A stretch of DNA of 42,644 bases, taken from Planctomycetes bacterium ADurb.Bin069 (GTDB lineage: Bacteria; Planctomycetota; UBA8108; UBA8890; UBA8898). Location of the stretch: the NCBI GenBank assembly GCA_002070955.1, contig MWEK01000036.1, positions 1-42,644 on the forward strand, read 5' to 3'. Below the pieces are notes generated by a model. That model did not search any database. It saw nothing but the letters and a program-made list of their open reading frames with translations, and was not told the origin of the DNA. Positions 40,098 through 42,644 of the stretch are shown piece after piece (within the stretch, counting starts at the first letter, position 1; the number at the start of each line of letters is the position of its first letter). Both the position numbers and the translations under genes were made by a program.

Positions 40098-40440
40098 TCG
40101 CCTGGCGCAACGGCCGGCCGCGGAGACTCGTGCCGGGCAAGCCGTGCGATCCCCTTTTTCATCCGAGTCGCTTCGTCAGCATGGATTCACCGACCGGCGC
40201 CCGCAACCAACGATCCGTTCCCCGTGCGGGGGAAGGTCCGTTCTTTTCGGCATCGGTCGTGTCTCAGGATGACGCCTCCGTGTTGACCCAGGGGGCGCCC
40301 GGCGGGGACGCCTCTACGGCTTCGCCGTTCGGCGTGAGAAGATGGTGGAGAAGCTGGGCCTGGAAGCGACTGAAGACCTGCCGGCGGACCCGGGTGGTCT
40401 CACGGCGGTTCCCGACACTTTTTACCCGGAGGACGGATCG
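40098..40440. other. Gap between the IS66 remnant and a secreted protein
   Basis: About 340 nt. A frame ending in-phase with the next gene (RLYGFAVRREKMVEKLGLEA around 40309-40370) has no family pattern and no start, and may be the stub of another gene. Otherwise nothing was recognised. GGAGG at about 40429-40433 serves the next gene. Confidence 0.3.
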
Positions 40441-42153
40441 ATGGCGGACGGGATCTTTCGCGCGCTTGGGCTTGTTCTGACGGCCGGGGCCGTGATGCTG
40501 ACGCCGGCCCCCTCCAGGGGCGGGGAACCGGCGGACGCGGGGCTGCCGAAGTTGATCGCGACGGGGTGGGACCACCCGACGCCCGCCCAATTCCGCCGGC
40601 ATATTGCCGCGTTTGAGCGGTGGCCGTTTCAGGGCGCGGTGATCGCGCCCACGCGGACCGGACCCGACGGAAAGGAGGTCGGCTCTTCCTTCGCTTTTGG
40701 CCGGGACCACTGGGACGAGGCCGCCTTCGCCGCCTCGACCGCGGACCTTCAGGCCGCGAAGCGCGCCAGGGGCGGCGATTACTTCCTGCTGATCAACGCC
40801 AACCCCGGCGACGTGGACTGGTTCGACGACGATGGCTGGGCCCAGGTCGTCGACCACTGGCGCCTGCTGGCGCGCGTGGCCCGGCAAGGGGGGCTCAAGG
40901 GGCTGCTCTACGACGCCGAGCCCTACGCCCCGCCTCACGCCCAGTTCTCTTACGCCCGGCAGGAGGGCCGCGATCGGCACTCGTTCGCCGAGTACGCCGC
41001 CAGAGCCCGCGACCGAGGGCGCGACGTGATGCGCGCCGTCGTCGCCGAGTATCCCAACATCACGATCCTGGCGTATCGCCTGATCAGCGACCTGCCGATG
41101 CCCGCGCCCGGCCAGCCCGACGCCCTCTCCATGCTGGAGGGGCACGTCTACGGCCTCTGCCCGGCGTTCCTGGACGGCTGGCTCGACGCGGCGCCTCCCA
41201 GCGTGGTCATCGTGGAAGGGAACGAGAACGCGTATCGGTACAACAGCGTCGCCGAGTTCGACCACGCCTACGTGACGCTCACCACGAGAGCGCCTCGGCT
41301 GCTCTCGCCCGAGAACCGGGCGAAGTACCGGGCCCAGGTTCAGATCAGCCATGGGATTTATCTCGACGCGCACGGCAACCCGCCCAGCTCGCCCTGGTAC
41401 ATCGACCCGATGGGAGGCTCGCGGGGCGCCCGGCTGGAAGCGAACGTCGCCGCGGCCCTCCACGCCTGCGACGGCTACGTCTGGATCTACGGCGAAAAAG
41501 GCCGGTGGTGGCCGTCGGACGGCTCCGGGTTCCCCGCCTGGCCCGAGGTCATCCCCGGCGCGGATCAGGCCCTCCTGCGCGCGGTCGATCCCACCGCGGC
41601 GGCCCGGCGGCGGATCGCCGCGCTGGGACCGGAGGAGAACCGGCTGAAGAACGCCTCCTTCACCGCCGGCAACCCCGGCGGATCCCCCGAGCACTGGTGG
41701 ACCTGGCAGAACGACGACTCGCACGGCAAGTTCGATCTCGACACCGATGCCGGCGCCGCCAGCGCCCGTATTCGAGGCGTTTCCTCGGGATGCTTCGCCC
41801 AGAACATTCCGGGCGTGCAGCCCGGCGAGGTCTACGTCGTTTCCGCCCGCTGCCGCGGCAAGGGCGCCGGTGCCCCCTCGATCCGCGTGCGCTGGACGGA
41901 CGCGAAAGGGGGATGGACGGCCGAGGACCGCGACGTCTTCATCCTGCCCAGCCCCCCCGCGCAGCCAGACGGCTGGCGAGAGCTTATCGGCCTGGTCCGC
42001 GTTCCCCACGGCGCCGCGGGAATCGTCCTCCTCCTCTCCGCGTCCGGCCAGCGCGGGCCGTCGGACGTCGTCTGGTTCGACGATGCGGTCGTCGCGCCCC
42101 TTGGCCCCGTCGCACCCGCGCCGGCCGAAAAGGACCGACGACCCCAGCCCTGA
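40441..42153 (+). CDS. Secreted protein with barrel-like and carbohydrate-binding-like domains
   Basis: A 570-residue protein. ATG at 40441 follows GGAGG and opens a signal peptide (MADGIFRALGLVLTAGAVML, cleaved near SRG). Residues about 35-385 look like a TIM-barrel hydrolase-like domain: KLIATGWDHPTPAQFRRHIA at the first strand, DYFLLINANPGDVDWFDDDG, KGLLYDAEPYAPP (about 150-162) with candidate acidic residues, and YVWIYGEKGRWWPSDG near the last strand. From ENRLKNASFTAGNPGGSPEH (about 398) to about 550 follows a jelly-roll of the kind used as a carbohydrate-binding module. I do not recognise a named family. The architecture suggests a secreted glycan-active protein of planctomycete type. 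It stands beside mobile debris but has the high G+C of the core. Confidence 0.75.
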   Translation: MADGIFRALGLVLTAGAVMLTPAPSRGGEPADAGLPKLIATGWDHPTPAQFRRHIAAFERWPFQGAVIAPTRTGPDGKEVGSSFAFGRDHWDEAAFAASTADLQAAKRARGGDYFLLINANPGDVDWFDDDGWAQVVDHWRLLARVARQGGLKGLLYDAEPYAPPHAQFSYARQEGRDRHSFAEYAARARDRGRDVMRAVVAEYPNITILAYRLISDLPMPAPGQPDALSMLEGHVYGLCPAFLDGWLDAAPPSVVIVEGNENAYRYNSVAEFDHAYVTLTTRAPRLLSPENRAKYRAQVQISHGIYLDAHGNPPSSPWYIDPMGGSRGARLEANVAAALHACDGYVWIYGEKGRWWPSDGSGFPAWPEVIPGADQALLRAVDPTAAARRRIAALGPEENRLKNASFTAGNPGGSPEHWWTWQNDDSHGKFDLDTDAGAASARIRGVSSGCFAQNIPGVQPGEVYVVSARCRGKGAGAPSIRVRWTDAKGGWTAEDRDVFILPSPPAQPDGWRELIGLVRVPHGAAGIVLLLSASGQRGPSDVVWFDDAVVAPLGPVAPAPAEKDRRPQP

Positions 42154-42330
42154 TCCTTCCCCCGAGAGGGGCCGGCGGGCCGACTTCGCGCGACGGGCGC
42201 ACTCCCTTTGTCCGCAGCGGCATGGCACAATGGGGCCTTCGCTTCGTTCGCGGGGCGCGGGGCCTCGGAGAAGAATGAGGTCGGTGCGTCGAGATCGCGC
42301 CGCGGGGTTCGCGTCAGGGGGGCTGCTTTC

Positions 42331-42471
42331 ATGAGTGGCTCGTCCTTCGTCCGTGGATCGGCTGGGCTCGTCTGGGGAGCGACGATCGCGCTGGAGTTCT
42401 CGCTGTCGACGGCATGGAGCGCGGGTGACGGCGCCGGTCGGAAACTGACCCACCTTGGCGGTGAGAATTGA
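42331..42471 (+). pseudogene. 5' end of a secreted-protein gene cut by an insertion end
   Basis: A run of G (GGGGGG) lies a few bases before the ATG, and the first ~32 codons read as a signal peptide: MSGSSFVRGSAGLVWGATIA then LEFSLSTAWSAG. From 42446 on the sequence is the repeat-rich end of an IS21-like element, and the frame ends at a TGA at 42469-42471. The gene is therefore truncated after its signal peptide. What followed cannot be known. A chance open frame is possible. Confidence 0.4.
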
Positions 42472-42477
42472 CCCACC
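42446..42477 (+). mobile_element. IS21-like element end with repeated TGACCCACC
   Basis: TGACCCACC occurs at 42446-42454 and again at 42469-42477, a 23-nt period. Multiple terminal repeats of this sequence are typical of IS21-family ends (known from the family). No istA or istB is visible before the window stops, so the element could be partial or run past the edge. Confidence 0.5.
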
Positions 42478-42529
42478 TGCGCGGTTGCGTACTGGAATTC
42501 GCGCGGCGGATTTGCCTGAAGGGGAGCCG

Positions 42530-42644
42530 ATGTCGGCGCTGCGTCCAGTGGGCGCCGGGCGCTATTTCTCCGCCGGTGGGGCGGAAGCCCTCTTCGCCTT
42601 TGCGGAAGGGTACGATCTGCCGTTGATCTTGATGACGGTGGCGT
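42530..42644 (+). CDS. Partial gene running off the window, unknown product
   Basis: ATG at 42530 has GGGGAG a few bases upstream. The 38 visible codons read MSALRPVGAGRYFSAGGAEA then LFAFAEGYDLPLILMTVA. No family is recognised; it does not resemble the IstA transposase expected just inside an IS21 end, so the neighbouring IS end may be a solitary remnant. The frame is open to the edge. Confidence 0.4.
   Translation, partial: MSALRPVGAGRYFSAGGAEALFAFAEGYDLPLILMTVA

Noticed and set aside
40264..42453. A 729-codon open frame antisense to the secreted 570-residue protein
   Set aside because: The plus strand has a ribosome binding site and signal peptide; the antisense product is low complexity with no recognisable domain.
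1..42644. tRNA, rRNA and CRISPR arrays
   Set aside because: I scanned by eye for T-loop strings, conserved rRNA blocks and regularly spaced direct repeats and saw none; a covariance-model search would be decisive.

Overview
The window looks like bacterial chromosome of high G+C (well above 60% across the core, judged by eye), most likely from a planctomycete or close relative. The evidence is a sigma factor of the planctomycete-type ECF family, a decayed dockerin-like C-terminus, Tat-exported Gfo/Idh/MocA and enolase-superfamily enzymes, a ThuA-like protein, a DUF3472 protein, and many large secreted or lipoprotein carbohydrate-related proteins. No rRNA, tRNA or CRISPR array was recognised.

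Layout. 1-3.5 kb is a lower-G+C accessory stretch: a dockerin-tailed gene remnant, a small conserved protein, a DUF6788-like gene behind a striking palindrome, and a Tat-exported dipeptide epimerase. 3.9-17.4 kb is core-like: ECF sigma factor; a phosphodiesterase-type lipoprotein; an NSS sodium symporter with an overlapping MetS-like small subunit; a CDF exporter with a manganese-type site and a thioesterase; a ThuA protein; a DedA protein overlapping a Pus10-type tRNA pseudouridine synthase, which is archaeal/eukaryotic in character and unexpected here; a small DksA/TraR protein with an XRE-PTS EIIA fusion regulator; a Tat Gfo/Idh/MocA protein; and an 856-residue secreted protein. 17.6-21.4 kb is one 1283-residue lipoprotein with seven IPT/TIG repeats and a propeller, behind a near-consensus promoter. 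21.8-29.9 kb is a surface-glycan locus: O-antigen-ligase-like protein, two GT4 glycosyltransferases, an alkaline-phosphatase-superfamily enzyme and a membrane-anchored glycosidase-like protein; four of the five lie in one minus-strand run with coupled junctions. 30.1-34.2 kb holds a DUF3472 protein, a protein with carboxypeptidase-regulatory-like repeats, and a glycyl-radical-enzyme activase without its partner.

From 34.2 kb on, the window is a mobile and decayed region. A frameshifted IS4-type transposase fragment abuts a tyrosine-recombinase fragment. Next come two orphan toxin-tip/immunity modules. Then a 2.4-kb segment, carrying a tandem serine hydrolase and the last ~45 codons of argG, lies between two 125-bp direct repeats (7 mismatches by hand alignment). 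The right repeat leads directly into an IS66 tnpA remnant. The window closes with a 570-residue secreted protein and a signal-peptide gene cut by an IS21-like end.

Coordinates and starts were chosen by hand from reading frames, ribosome binding sites and family knowledge. No searches were run, so all family names are recognitions rather than database results.
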